From positions 1 through 64,000 of the forward strand of contig NZ_CADIJO010000023.1 of assembly GCF_902859705.1 (NCBI RefSeq): a stretch of 64,000 nucleotides of DNA, given 5' to 3'. The notes below the pieces were generated by a model that was not told the DNA's origin, made no database searches, and worked only from the letters and a program-made list of their open reading frames with translations. Source of the DNA: Achromobacter deleyi. GTDB taxonomy: Bacteria > Pseudomonadota > Gammaproteobacteria > Burkholderiales > Burkholderiaceae_B. This document shows positions 51,481 to 59,596 of the stretch, piece after piece. Position 1 is the first letter of the stretch; each line of letters starts with the position of its first letter. The position numbers and the translations under genes were made by a program.

Positions 51481-52295
51481 GCGCGCCTCCGCATGCGGGG
51501 ATCGAGCCGGTCGCGCAGCGCGTCGCCCAAGAGATTGATGCCCAGCAGGGACAGCGAGATCGCCAGGCCGGGAAAGACCGCCAGCCAAGCAGCCTGGCCG
51601 ATATAGCTGCGGCTGCCGGCCAGCATGTTGCCCCAGGTGGGCGCGGGCGGCGCCACGCCCAGGCCCAGGAAGCTGAGCGAGCTTTCGGCCAGGATGATCC
51701 AGCCGCACATGGACGTGGCCATGACGATGACCGGCGCCAGGCAGTTGGGCAGCAGGTGCCGCATCAGGGTGTAGAACTCGGAATTGCCCATGATGCGCGA
51801 CGCCCGCACGAATTCGCGTTCGCGCAGGCTGAGCACGGTGCCGCGCACCACCCGCACCACGGACGACATATAGGCCAGGGCCAGCGCCAGGATGATGCCG
51901 GTTTCGCTGGCGCCGAACACGGCCAGCAGGCCCAGCGCCAGCAGCAGGCCGGGAAAGGCCAGCAGGGTGTCGTTGATGGCCATCAGCACGCGGTCGGTCC
52001 AGCCGCGCAGAAAGCCGCTGGTGGCGCCGATGAGTACGCCCGCCCCGGTGGCCAGCAGCACCGTCATCACGCTGACGCGCAGGCTGGCGGTGGCGCCCTG
52101 CATCAGGCGGCTGAAGACATCGCGGCCCAGCTCGTCGGTGCCCATCAGGTGCGTCAGGCTGGGTGCGGCCAGGCGGGCCTTGAAGTTGAGCTTGAGCGGA
52201 TCGTAGGGCGTCCAGAACAGCGCCACCAGGGCGGTGACGACCACCACCGCCACCAGGGTGCCGCCCACCACGGCGGTCAGGGAACGACGTTTCAT
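51477..52295 (-). CDS. ABC transporter permease, DppC/OppC type
   Basis: A 272-residue inner-membrane permease starting at ATG 52295, overlapping the upstream permease stop by four bases. Hallmarks are HLMGTDELGRDVFSRLMQGA, RVSVMTVLLATGAGVLIGAT, INDTLLAFPGLLLALGLLAV, the EAA loop REFVRASRIMGNSEFYTLM and HLLPNCLAPVIVMATSMCG, then AESSLSFLGLGVAPPAPTWG. The DELGRD and SSLSFLGLG motifs identify the DppC side. It pairs with the DppB-like permease. Confidence 0.93.
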   Translation of the reverse strand: MKRRSLTAVVGGTLVAVVVVTALVALFWTPYDPLKLNFKARLAAPSLTHLMGTDELGRDVFSRLMQGATASLRVSVMTVLLATGAGVLIGATSGFLRGWTDRVLMAINDTLLAFPGLLLALGLLAVFGASETGIILALALAYMSSVVRVVRGTVLSLREREFVRASRIMGNSEFYTLMRHLLPNCLAPVIVMATSMCGWIILAESSLSFLGLGVAPPAPTWGNMLAGSRSYIGQAAWLAVFPGLAISLSLLGINLLGDALRDRLDPRMRRRA

Positions 52296-53236
52296 TGCGC
52301 GGCCACCCTCGGGTCGAACAGCGGGTAGAGCAGGTCCACCGCCAGATTGACCAGCACGTACACGCTGGCGATGAACAGCAGACAGCCCTGGATCACCGGG
52401 TAGTCGCGGGCGAAGATGGCGTCGACCAGCAGGCGGCCCAGGCCGGGAATGGTGAACACCGTTTCGATCACGGCCACGCCGGCCAGCAGATTGCCCAGGA
52501 TCAGGCCCAGCAGCGTCCAGGTGGGGCCGAACGAACTCTTGAAGGCGTGGCGGCGCAGCACCTTGAATTCGGACAGGCCCTTGGCGCGGGCGTGGGTGAT
52601 GTAGTCCAGGTTCAGCACTTCCAGCGTGGACGCGCGGGTCATGCGCAAGATGACGCCGATCTCGTGCAGCAGCAGCGTGGCCACCGGCAGCACCAGGTAC
52701 ATCAAGGCGCGGCCCGGGTTCTCGGCGAAGGTGACGAAGCCCACCATCGGAAACCAGCCCAGCTTGAGCGAGAACAGCAGCAAGAGCAGCAGGCCCATCC
52801 AGAAGGCGGGTAGCGACAGCAGCAGGGTGGCGCCGCCCACCAGCGCCAGGTCGGCCAGGCGGCCCTGGCGCCACGCCGCCAGCATGCCGGCCGGCACCGC
52901 CAGCAGCGTGGCCAGCAGCACGGCGGGCAGCACCACCTGCGCGCTGACGACGAAGCGTTCCAGGATCAGCGACAGCACCGGTTCGCGGTTGGCGATGGAT
53001 AGTCCCAGGTCGCCTTGCAGCACGTGGCCGCCCCACAGCACGAACTGGGTCGGCCAGCTGGCGTTCAGCCCCAACTGTTCGCGCAGCGCGGCCAGGCTGG
53101 CGGCATCGGCCGAATCGCCCAGCATCAAGGCGGCCGGATCGCCCGGAATCAGCCGCACCAGGATGAACACCGCCAGCGCAACCATCAGCAGCGTGGGCAG
53201 CGCCATGCCGATGCGCGACACGATGAAGCGCAGCAT
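52292..53236 (-). CDS. ABC transporter permease, DppB/OppB type
   Basis: A 314-residue permease starting at ATG 53236, six bases after the C45-family gene stop. Hallmarks are RFIVSRIGMALPTLLMVALA, VFILVRLIPGDPAALMLGDS, LGLNASWPTQFVLWGGHVLQ, GDLGLSIANREPVLSLILER, the EAA loop HARAKGLSEFKVLRRHAFKS and ETVFTIPGLGRLLVDAIFAR. The RLIPGDP and FTIPGLG motifs mark DppB. It forms the channel with DppC. Confidence 0.93.
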   Translation of the reverse strand: MLRFIVSRIGMALPTLLMVALAVFILVRLIPGDPAALMLGDSADAASLAALREQLGLNASWPTQFVLWGGHVLQGDLGLSIANREPVLSLILERFVVSAQVVLPAVLLATLLAVPAGMLAAWRQGRLADLALVGGATLLLSLPAFWMGLLLLLLFSLKLGWFPMVGFVTFAENPGRALMYLVLPVATLLLHEIGVILRMTRASTLEVLNLDYITHARAKGLSEFKVLRRHAFKSSFGPTWTLLGLILGNLLAGVAVIETVFTIPGLGRLLVDAIFARDYPVIQGCLLFIASVYVLVNLAVDLLYPLFDPRVAAQ

Positions 53237-53241
53237 GGCGC

Positions 53242-54405
53242 TCAGGCTCCGGCCAGCTCGGATTCGCGGGTATCGACTGCTTCCCGCGGCTCGTCGCCGT
53301 CCAGCCGGTAGGTCGTGAAGCGGCGGTTGCTGGCCGGCATGGGCGCGATTTCCATCAGGCCCAGCGCTGGCTCCATCACGATCATGGCGACCGTGGCGGT
53401 CAGGTTGCCGCCGTCGCCGTGACGTTCGGGCCGGCAGACGGAATAGGGCGCCAGGAAGTCGTCGAACAGCGCGGCCTTGACGCCTTCGCGGTCCAGGAGG
53501 CGGCCCTGGGCTTGCAGCAGCCGGCGCACGCGCCAGTCGCGGTAGAAGCTTTCGGGCACGTGGGGAATGCCGGTGTCGCGCAGCTTGGCCAGGGCAATGG
53601 GGCCGACCCAGTGGTTGGCGTGCACGATCAGGCCGTCGTCGGGGTACAGCGGAAAGGCCTCGTCCGGCGCGCATTCGAAGTCGATGCCGAACCCGGCGGC
53701 CGACGCGATCATGATGTTGTTCGAGCAGGACTTGGGCGTGGTGGCCACGACCTTGGCGGCCAGGGCGAAGTGTTCCTGTTCCAGCACCTTGCGGCGGATC
53801 AGGCCCAGGGGCACGCCCAGGGTCTTGTAGTCGCGCTCGCATTCCAGGTAGTTGGCGGTGATGGAGACGCCCGCGGCGTTCAGCCCGCTGCGGGCCAGGC
53901 CGCCGGCTTCGACAAAGGTCAGGTAGTCGGGCCCGTGGTCCTGGCGCACTCGCAGCACGACGCCGGTGGCCGCGCATTCGGCGCGCCAGTCCCAGTTCTG
54001 CGCGTGGATCAGGTTGCCCGAGGCGCTGCGCTCGGGCAGCAGGATGGCCCCGGTGCAGCCGTCGTCGGCCTCGTCGTCGGGATTGGCCGTGCTGCTTTGG
54101 GCCCGCGCCAGCGCCATGACTTCGGTGCGGGCGTTGATCATGACGATGTCTTCGAAGGGCACGTCGGCGCCCTGGGCGATGCCGCGCATTTCTTCGACGT
54201 AGCGTTCGTCGAAGTCGGCGATGCGGCGGGCGTAGTCGGATATCAACGCCGTCTTTTGCGCGGCGCCCATGCCGAATGCGTCCAGCGCCCCGCCGTACAG
54301 GGCCGCGCTTTGGCGGATGCGGGGTTGCAGTGCCTGCCCATACTGGCGGCCGCGGCTTTCAGGGCCGCCGGTCAACGTAACGCAGGGAAAGGGAGTGATT
54401 GCCAT
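53242..54405 (-). CDS. C45-family Ntn hydrolase (acyl-CoA:6-APA acyltransferase-like)
   Basis: A 387-residue protein of the peptidase C45/acyl-coenzyme A:6-aminopenicillanic-acid acyltransferase family. Its start at 54405 follows AAGGAAGG with good spacing. The expected self-cleavage Gly-Cys pair is visible in EADDGCTGAILLPE, giving Cys117 as the new N-terminal nucleophile. Downstream family regions are LIHAQNWDWRAECA, FVEAGGLARSGLNAAGVSIT, NYLECERDYKTLGVPLGLIR, TTPKSCSNNIMIASAAGFGI and VHANHWVGPIALAKL. In bacteria such proteins usually deacylate N-acyl amides. It is the first gene of the operon with the peptide-type transporter, an alpha/beta hydrolase and an amidase, divergent from a GntR regulator. 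Confidence 0.9.
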   Translation of the reverse strand: MAITPFPCVTLTGGPESRGRQYGQALQPRIRQSAALYGGALDAFGMGAAQKTALISDYARRIADFDERYVEEMRGIAQGADVPFEDIVMINARTEVMALARAQSSTANPDDEADDGCTGAILLPERSASGNLIHAQNWDWRAECAATGVVLRVRQDHGPDYLTFVEAGGLARSGLNAAGVSITANYLECERDYKTLGVPLGLIRRKVLEQEHFALAAKVVATTPKSCSNNIMIASAAGFGIDFECAPDEAFPLYPDDGLIVHANHWVGPIALAKLRDTGIPHVPESFYRDWRVRRLLQAQGRLLDREGVKAALFDDFLAPYSVCRPERHGDGGNLTATVAMIVMEPALGLMEIAPMPASNRRFTTYRLDGDEPREAVDTRESELAGA

Positions 54406-54432
54406 CTGTCCTTCCTTTTGTATTTTGTTGCT

Positions 54433-54443
54433 GTGTAATACAC
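54433..54443. promoter_or_regulatory. GTGTAATACAC palindrome, possible operator
   Basis: A perfect 5-1-5 inverted repeat lies in the divergent region, about 30 bp before the C45-family start and 175 bp before the GntR gene. The site is short, so the call is tentative; another half-like element (GTATT) is nearby. Confidence 0.4.
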
Positions 54444-54617
54444 TAAATACCGCTGTGATCCCCTGTCAATCGGTTTTATGGGGCGATATATGAAATCTAG
54501 GGAAAACGTGTACGACCGCGAAGGACACCGCAGGGCAGCGCGCGGCGCCCCGGGCAAGCACGCGCTTGCGCCGGCAGGTCGGGCATGGATAATCCTTCGG
54601 CAAAGGAGCGCGACGCC

Positions 54618-55490
54618 ATGCAAGAGCTGAGTCCCTTACAGATCGAAGTCGCCCGCAAGCTGACCGCCCTGATCCAGAGCGGCCGCTGGCAGGTGGGCGA
54701 GCGGCTGTCGGATCTGCGCCTGGCGCAGGAACTGAAAGTGTCGCGCTCGCCGATTCGCCAGGCGCTGAACCTGTTGACGCGCCAGGGCCTGTTGGCCTAC
54801 ACGGCAGGCAAGGGCTACCGGCTGGAACGCGAGCCCGCCAGCGACGAAAGCCTGGATGCGCTGGTGCCGCATTCCGAATCCGAAAGCCTGTACGGCGAAT
54901 TGATGAGCGCACGGGCTGACGGCCGGCTGGGCGCCGAGGTGTCCGAAGCGCAGCTGGTCGAACAGTTTCAGGTCACGCGGGGCGCGCTGCGGCGTGCGCT
55001 GATGCGCCTGGCCACCGAAGGGCTGGCCGAACGCCTGCCGGGCCACGGCTGGCATTTCGCCGAAACGCTGGACAACGAGCAGGCGGTCAACGAAAGCTAT
55101 GAATTCCGCCTGATCGTCGAATGCAGCGCGCTGACGGCGCCGGGCTATCACGCGCCGCCGGACCAACTGACCGCCTTGCAGCGCGAGCAGGGCGAAATAC
55201 TGCAGATGCCGGTGGCGCAATTGCAGCGCGACGTCTGGTTCAACGCCAACGCCAATTTTCATGAAACGCTGGCGTCGTGGTCGAACAACCGCTTTCTGAC
55301 CGAGGCGGTGCGGCGCCAGAATTCGCTGCGGCGCATGACGGAATACGCCAATTTCGGGTATCTCGCCGAGGTGCACATCCGCCAGGCCTGTACCGACCAT
55401 CTGGGGATCCTGGCGGCGCTGGCCGAGGGGGACCGGGATTATGCGGCGGCGCTGCTCAAGCGCCACATCACGCGGGCGGCGGATATCTGA
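54618..55490 (+). CDS. GntR-family regulator with two winged-helix domains and FCD
   Basis: A 290-residue regulator. I chose ATG 54618, which has GGAG 9 bases upstream; an ATG at 54585 would add 11 residues without a ribosome-binding site. The first winged helix spans about residues 8-68 (QVGERLSDLRLAQELKVSRS, IRQALNLLTRQGLL). A second wHTH-like segment at about 88-146 (VSEAQLVEQFQVTRGALRRA, LMRLATEGLAERLPGHGWHF) precedes a helical FCD domain (YEFRLIVECSALTAPGYHAP to HLGILAALAEGDRDY). FadR/FCD proteins normally carry only one. It is divergent from the C45-family gene and probably regulates that operon. Confidence 0.88.
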   Translation: MQELSPLQIEVARKLTALIQSGRWQVGERLSDLRLAQELKVSRSPIRQALNLLTRQGLLAYTAGKGYRLEREPASDESLDALVPHSESESLYGELMSARADGRLGAEVSEAQLVEQFQVTRGALRRALMRLATEGLAERLPGHGWHFAETLDNEQAVNESYEFRLIVECSALTAPGYHAPPDQLTALQREQGEILQMPVAQLQRDVWFNANANFHETLASWSNNRFLTEAVRRQNSLRRMTEYANFGYLAEVHIRQACTDHLGILAALAEGDRDYAAALLKRHITRAADI

Positions 55491-55535
55491 GGGGTGGCGA
55501 TCGCAGGGGCGGCTTGCGGCCCGGCCTTCGACCGA

Positions 55536-56426
55536 TTACGTCGTGGCTTGAGATTGCGGTTGGCGCGGCGGCGCCCGGTGCTGCGGCGCCAACGGGCAGG
55601 CCGCGCAGTACTGCGCCGTGGGCAGCAGGTGGTACAGGCAGCATTCGCGATGCAGGGTAACGGCCGGGCCGTCGCCGCGCGATATCCGGGGCGGCAGGCA
55701 CAAGGGGTTGTCGCGTTCCTGGCAGGCCGGGCCCCACGTGGATTCGTGCAGCAACTGCTGGCGGTCTTGCGCGGCATGCGGCGCGGCGCCGTGGGTTTCC
55801 ATCGCTTTCAGCACGGCTTCCAGGTAGCGCACCGCGCCGCCCCAGACTGTTTTGCGCGGCAGGCGGCTGGCCTGGAACAGCGCGTCGGCCAGCAGGCGCA
55901 GGTGGTCCCAGACCAGCGGACCGTAGCGGTGCCAGACGTCGGACGGTGCGTGGACGGGCGCTTCGGCGCGGCGGGTGCCGATGCTGCCAGCGGTACTGGC
56001 AGGACCCCCGTCCTTGGCATCGCCCAGGTCGGCAATCAGGAAGCGCACCGGCGCACCCGTGTCATCGAGTTCCAGCCGCATGGCGTCGGCGGCCATCGGC
56101 AAGGGCCGGCACGCACCGCTGGCGGCGGCCACCACCGGCGGCAGCAGCGCCCACAGATAACGCATGGCCCAGGCCGAGGCCACCGCGCGCGGATCGGCAT
56201 CCGACCAGTGGCGGCGGTGGCGCGCCAATGCCTCGCCCAGCCAGCCCGCATCTTGCAGCAACGCGCCCGCCGACCGTTCACCGGCGCGGGAGGGCGCAAG
56301 CTGCACGGACTCGGCGTAGACACGCCATTCTTCGCGGAAATAGGGCTGCAGGAACGCGATCATGCGGGGGCCGGGATCGAAGCGGGCAAAGCAGGCAAGC
56401 GTAAAGACAAAGCGGCGGCGGTGCAA
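55536..56426 (-). CDS. fhuF: FhuF-like siderophore-iron reductase
   Basis: A 296-residue protein if read from the TTG at 56426; an internal ATG at 56363 would give 275 residues. Neither has a clear ribosome-binding site, but GC-rich third positions continue upstream of the ATG, so I prefer the longer form. The C-terminal signature RECCLYHLLPTAQYCAACPL contains four cysteines (C262, C263, C274, C277) in the C-C-x10-C-x2-C order that binds the FhuF [2Fe-2S] cluster. FhuF proteins release iron from imported hydroxamate siderophores by reduction in the cytoplasm. No siderophore transport gene is adjacent; the TonB receptors here lie 13 kb or more away. Confidence 0.8.
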   Translation of the reverse strand: MHRRRFVFTLACFARFDPGPRMIAFLQPYFREEWRVYAESVQLAPSRAGERSAGALLQDAGWLGEALARHRRHWSDADPRAVASAWAMRYLWALLPPVVAAASGACRPLPMAADAMRLELDDTGAPVRFLIADLGDAKDGGPASTAGSIGTRRAEAPVHAPSDVWHRYGPLVWDHLRLLADALFQASRLPRKTVWGGAVRYLEAVLKAMETHGAAPHAAQDRQQLLHESTWGPACQERDNPLCLPPRISRGDGPAVTLHRECCLYHLLPTAQYCAACPLAPQHRAPPRQPQSQATT

Positions 56427-56516
56427 ATCGGCGGCATAGCCATATAACGTTTGGTTCGTTCGCGGCGGGCCGGGCCGGCGCTATCTTTTTCGTTTCCGCT
56501 ACTCAGGCCGGCACCC

Positions 56517-57842
56517 ATGGCTGCGCAACGTCAATTGAAGCTGGGCGCGTTCATGCGCCCGGTCAGTATCCACACCGGCGCGTGGCGCTACCCCGGCGCT
56601 CATCGCGACGCCAATTTCAATTTCGAACATCTCAAGCGCTACGCCCAGACGCTGGAAAGGGCCAAGTTCGACGCCTTCTTCATGGCCGACCACCTGGCGC
56701 TGCTGAACATGCCCATCGAGGCGCTCAAGCGCAGCCATACCGCCACGTCGTTCGAGCCGTTCACGCTGCTGTCCGCATTGAGCCAGGCCACCGAGCGCCT
56801 GGGGCTGGTGGCCACGGCGTCCACCACGTTCGACGAACCGTTTCACGTGGCCCGGCGCTTCGCGTCGCTGGACCACCTGAGCGGCGGCCGGGCGGGCTGG
56901 AACATCGTCACCACGTCCAACCCCGACGCCGCGCTGAATTTCGGCCGCACCGAGCAGCCGGACCACGCCCACCGTTACGCCCGTGCCCGCGAGTTCTACG
57001 ACGTGGTGACGGGCCTGTGGGACAGCTGGGCCGACGACGCCTTCATCCGCGATGCGGACAGCGGCATCTATTTCGACCCGTCGCGGCTGCGCGCCGTGAA
57101 TCACCAGGGCGAACACCTGTCGGTGCGCGGGCCGCTGCACATTGCGCGGCCAGTGCAGGGCTGGCCGGTGATCGTGCAGGCCGGCGCGTCCGAACCGGGC
57201 CGCCAGCTGGCCGCCGAAACCGCCGAGGTCGTCTTTGCCGCGGCGGGCACGTTGCAGGACGGCCAGCGCTTCTATGCGGACGTGAAAGGCCGCATGGACA
57301 AGCTGGGCCGCCACCGCGACCACTTGAAGATCCTGCCCGGCGTGCTGGTGGTGGTGGGCGACACCGACGCCGAGGCTCGCGCCATCCGCGCCAAGCTGGA
57401 CAGCCTGGTGCACTACGAAAGCGCCATCGCGTCGCTGTCCATCGCCCTGGGCTGTGACGCGTCGCGCTTTGACCCCGACGCGCCGCTGCCGCCGCTGCCC
57501 GAGACCAACGCCAGCAAAAGCAGCCAGGAACGCGTGCTGCGCCTGGCCGAGCGCGAATCGCTGACCGTGCGGCAACTGGCCCAGCGCCTGGGCGGCTACG
57601 GCGGGCTGGCCATGGTGGGCACGGCCGCGCACATCGCCGACCAGATGCAGGAATGGCTGGAAACCGAAGGGTCCGACGGTTTCAACGTCATGTTCCCGTG
57701 GCTGCCGGGCGGGCTGGACGCCTTTGCCGGGCAGGTCGTGCCGGAACTGCAGCGGCGGGGGATCTTCCGGCGCGAGTATGAAGGCCGCACGCTGCGCGAG
57801 AATCTGGGGCTGCCGCGGCCGGTTAACCGGCATTTTGCGTAG
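56517..57842 (+). CDS. Luciferase-like FMN-dependent monooxygenase (second paralogue)
   Basis: A 441-residue flavin monooxygenase starting at ATG 56517. Family regions are LKLGAFMRPVSIHTGAWRYP, ERAKFDAFFMADHLALLNMP, FEPFTLLSALSQATERLGLV, HVARRFASLDHLSGGRAGWN, IVTTSNPDAALNFGRTEQPD, NHQGEHLSVRGPLHIARPVQ and GFNVMFPWLPGGLDAFAGQV. It is related to the protein at 31123-32508 and lacks an adjacent reductase. It converges with the sulfate-type cysW gene. NtaA/SnaA/DszA members oxidise organosulfur or aminopolycarboxylate substrates, so a sulfur-scavenging role is possible. Confidence 0.9.
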   Translation: MAAQRQLKLGAFMRPVSIHTGAWRYPGAHRDANFNFEHLKRYAQTLERAKFDAFFMADHLALLNMPIEALKRSHTATSFEPFTLLSALSQATERLGLVATASTTFDEPFHVARRFASLDHLSGGRAGWNIVTTSNPDAALNFGRTEQPDHAHRYARAREFYDVVTGLWDSWADDAFIRDADSGIYFDPSRLRAVNHQGEHLSVRGPLHIARPVQGWPVIVQAGASEPGRQLAAETAEVVFAAAGTLQDGQRFYADVKGRMDKLGRHRDHLKILPGVLVVVGDTDAEARAIRAKLDSLVHYESAIASLSIALGCDASRFDPDAPLPPLPETNASKSSQERVLRLAERESLTVRQLAQRLGGYGGLAMVGTAAHIADQMQEWLETEGSDGFNVMFPWLPGGLDAFAGQVVPELQRRGIFRREYEGRTLRENLGLPRPVNRHFA

Positions 57843-57863
57843 GGCTTCCCTGCCTGGCGGGTG

Positions 57864-58673
57864 TCACAGCGGCGGCCGCTGCCTTTCCATGACCGTCTTC
57901 ACCACCAGCGTCAGCAACGCCATGCAGGCCAACAGCGCCGCGGCGGTGAAGGCGGCCACCGTCTTGTAGTCGTCGTTGAGCTGTTCGATCAGCAGCGGCA
58001 GCGTCAGCGTCTTGCCGCGGATGGCGCCGGCCACGACCGACACGGCGCCGAACTCGCCGACCGCGCGGGCGTTGGTGATGACGGCGCCGTACAGCAGGCC
58101 CCATTTGATGTTGGGCAGCGTGACGCGGCGGAAGATCTGCCAGCCGCCGGCGCCCAGCGTCAGCGCGGCCTGTTCCTCTTCGGGTCCTTGCGCCTGCATC
58201 AGCGGAATCAGGATGCGCGCAACAAAGGGCGAGGTCACGAAGATCGTCACCATGACGATGCCGGGCCAGGCGAACATCAGCTGCACGCCATGGCCGTTCA
58301 GCCAGCGGCCGAACGCGCCTTCCAGCCCGTAGACCACCAGGTAGCACAGGCCGGCCACGACGGGGGAGGTGGCGTAGGGGATGTCGACCAGCGCGATCAG
58401 CACGCGCCGCCCGCGAAAGTCGTAGCGTGTGACGCACCAGGCCAGCAGCACGCCGAACACCAGGTTCACCGGCACGCTGATGACGGCGGCCAGCAAGGTC
58501 AGGCCGATGGCCGCGCGCATGTCGCTGCTGCCCAGGTTCTGCACCAGGGCCGTCCAGCCGCCGACGATGACCCGGGTGAAGATCAGGCTGAGCGGCAGCA
58601 CCAGCAGCAACAGGGCGGCGAGAAGGCCCGCGGCGATCAGCAGGCGGCGCGGCCAGGGGGAATCCGGGCGCAT
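57864..58673 (-). CDS. cysW: Sulfate/thiosulfate ABC permease CysW
   Basis: A 269-residue inner-membrane permease starting at ATG 58673, three bases after the cysT stop. Hallmarks are LSLIFTRVIVGGWTALVQNL, TLLAAVISVPVNLVFGVLLA, YDFRGRRVLIALVDIPYATS, SPVVAGLCYLVVYGLEG and EEQAALTLGAGGWQIFRRVT, followed by NARAVGEFGAVSVVAGAIRG. Sequence and gene order match CysW next to CysT. CysA is not found downstream; the next gene faces the other way. Confidence 0.92.
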   Translation of the reverse strand: MRPDSPWPRRLLIAAGLLAALLLLVLPLSLIFTRVIVGGWTALVQNLGSSDMRAAIGLTLLAAVISVPVNLVFGVLLAWCVTRYDFRGRRVLIALVDIPYATSPVVAGLCYLVVYGLEGAFGRWLNGHGVQLMFAWPGIVMVTIFVTSPFVARILIPLMQAQGPEEEQAALTLGAGGWQIFRRVTLPNIKWGLLYGAVITNARAVGEFGAVSVVAGAIRGKTLTLPLLIEQLNDDYKTVAAFTAAALLACMALLTLVVKTVMERQRPPL

Positions 58674-58676
58674 GCG

Positions 58677-59519
58677 TCAGACCCCCGCCACGCGCTGCCA
58701 CGGCAACAGGCGGCCCTGCAACACCTGCAAGGCAAACAACAGCAGCAGCGACGCAGCCAGCACGACGGTGGCGATGGCGGCCGCGGCCGGGTAGTTGTAT
58801 TCGGCCAGGCGGCTGAAGATCATCAGGGACGTCACTTCGGTCTTGTAGGGGATGTTGCCGGCGATCATCACGACCGCGCCGAACTCGCCCAGGCTGCGGA
58901 TGAAGGCCTGCGAGCCGCCGGTGAACAGCGCCGGCACCAGCGCGGGCAGCAGCACGCGCCAGGCCACCTGGCGGCCGCTGGCGCCCAGGGTGCGCGCGGC
59001 CTCTTCGTATTCGGTGCCGATGTCGGCCAGCACCGGCTGCACCGAGCGCACCACAAATGGCAGGCTGGTGAAGATCATGGCGATGACCAGGCCGGGAAAG
59101 GCGTAGGAAATCTTGATGCCCAGCGGCGCGAAGAACTGGCCGACCCAGCCGCCCGGCGCCAGCAGCACCGACAGCGTCAGTCCGGCCACCGCGGTCGGCA
59201 GGGCAAAGGGCAGGTCCACGGCCGCGTCCAGCAGCGCGCGGCCCGGAAAGCGGTAGCGCACCAGGATCCACGCCAGCAGCAAGCCCACCGCCAGCACCAC
59301 GGCGGTGGAATAGGCGGCCGACAGCAGCGTGACGCGGTAGCTGGCCAGCACCCGCGGGTCGGTCACCGCCTGCCAATACTGGCCCCAGCTCATCTGGCTG
59401 CTGTACAGCGGCAGCGCGGACAAGGGCAGCAGGATGACCAGCGTGATGAACAGGCTGCTGACCCCGAAGCTCAGCCCGAAACCGGGCAGCGTGGGGTGCT
59501 GGCGAAAGAACTTAGGCAT
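58677..59519 (-). CDS. cysT: Sulfate/thiosulfate ABC permease CysT
   Basis: A 280-residue permease starting at ATG 59519. Hallmarks are LPGFGLSFGVSSLFITLVIL, VDLPFALPTAVAGLTLSVLL, GIKISYAFPGLVIAMIFTSL, PFVVRSVQPVLADIGTEYEE, AARTLGASGRQVAWRVLLPA and AFIRSLGEFGAVVMIAGNIP. It is coupled closely to cysW and forms the heterodimeric channel of the sulfate transporter. Confidence 0.92.
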   Translation of the reverse strand: MPKFFRQHPTLPGFGLSFGVSSLFITLVILLPLSALPLYSSQMSWGQYWQAVTDPRVLASYRVTLLSAAYSTAVVLAVGLLLAWILVRYRFPGRALLDAAVDLPFALPTAVAGLTLSVLLAPGGWVGQFFAPLGIKISYAFPGLVIAMIFTSLPFVVRSVQPVLADIGTEYEEAARTLGASGRQVAWRVLLPALVPALFTGGSQAFIRSLGEFGAVVMIAGNIPYKTEVTSLMIFSRLAEYNYPAAAAIATVVLAASLLLLFALQVLQGRLLPWQRVAGV

Positions 59520-59539
59520 GCGGACCCGAACGAAAATGC

Positions 59540-59568
59540 GCCGGCCACCCCGTCGTGGGGCAGCCGGC
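59540..59568 (-). other. Hairpin between the binding-protein gene and cysT
   Basis: Arms GCCGGC with inner CCCC/GGGG pairs flank a short loop in the 77-bp gap. It is followed on the minus strand by GCATTTTCGTTC, so it may be a weak terminator or stabilising hairpin setting binding protein above permease levels. Confidence 0.5.
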
Positions 59569-59596
59569 TGTCATGGCGAATGGCAAGGGCGGGGTG

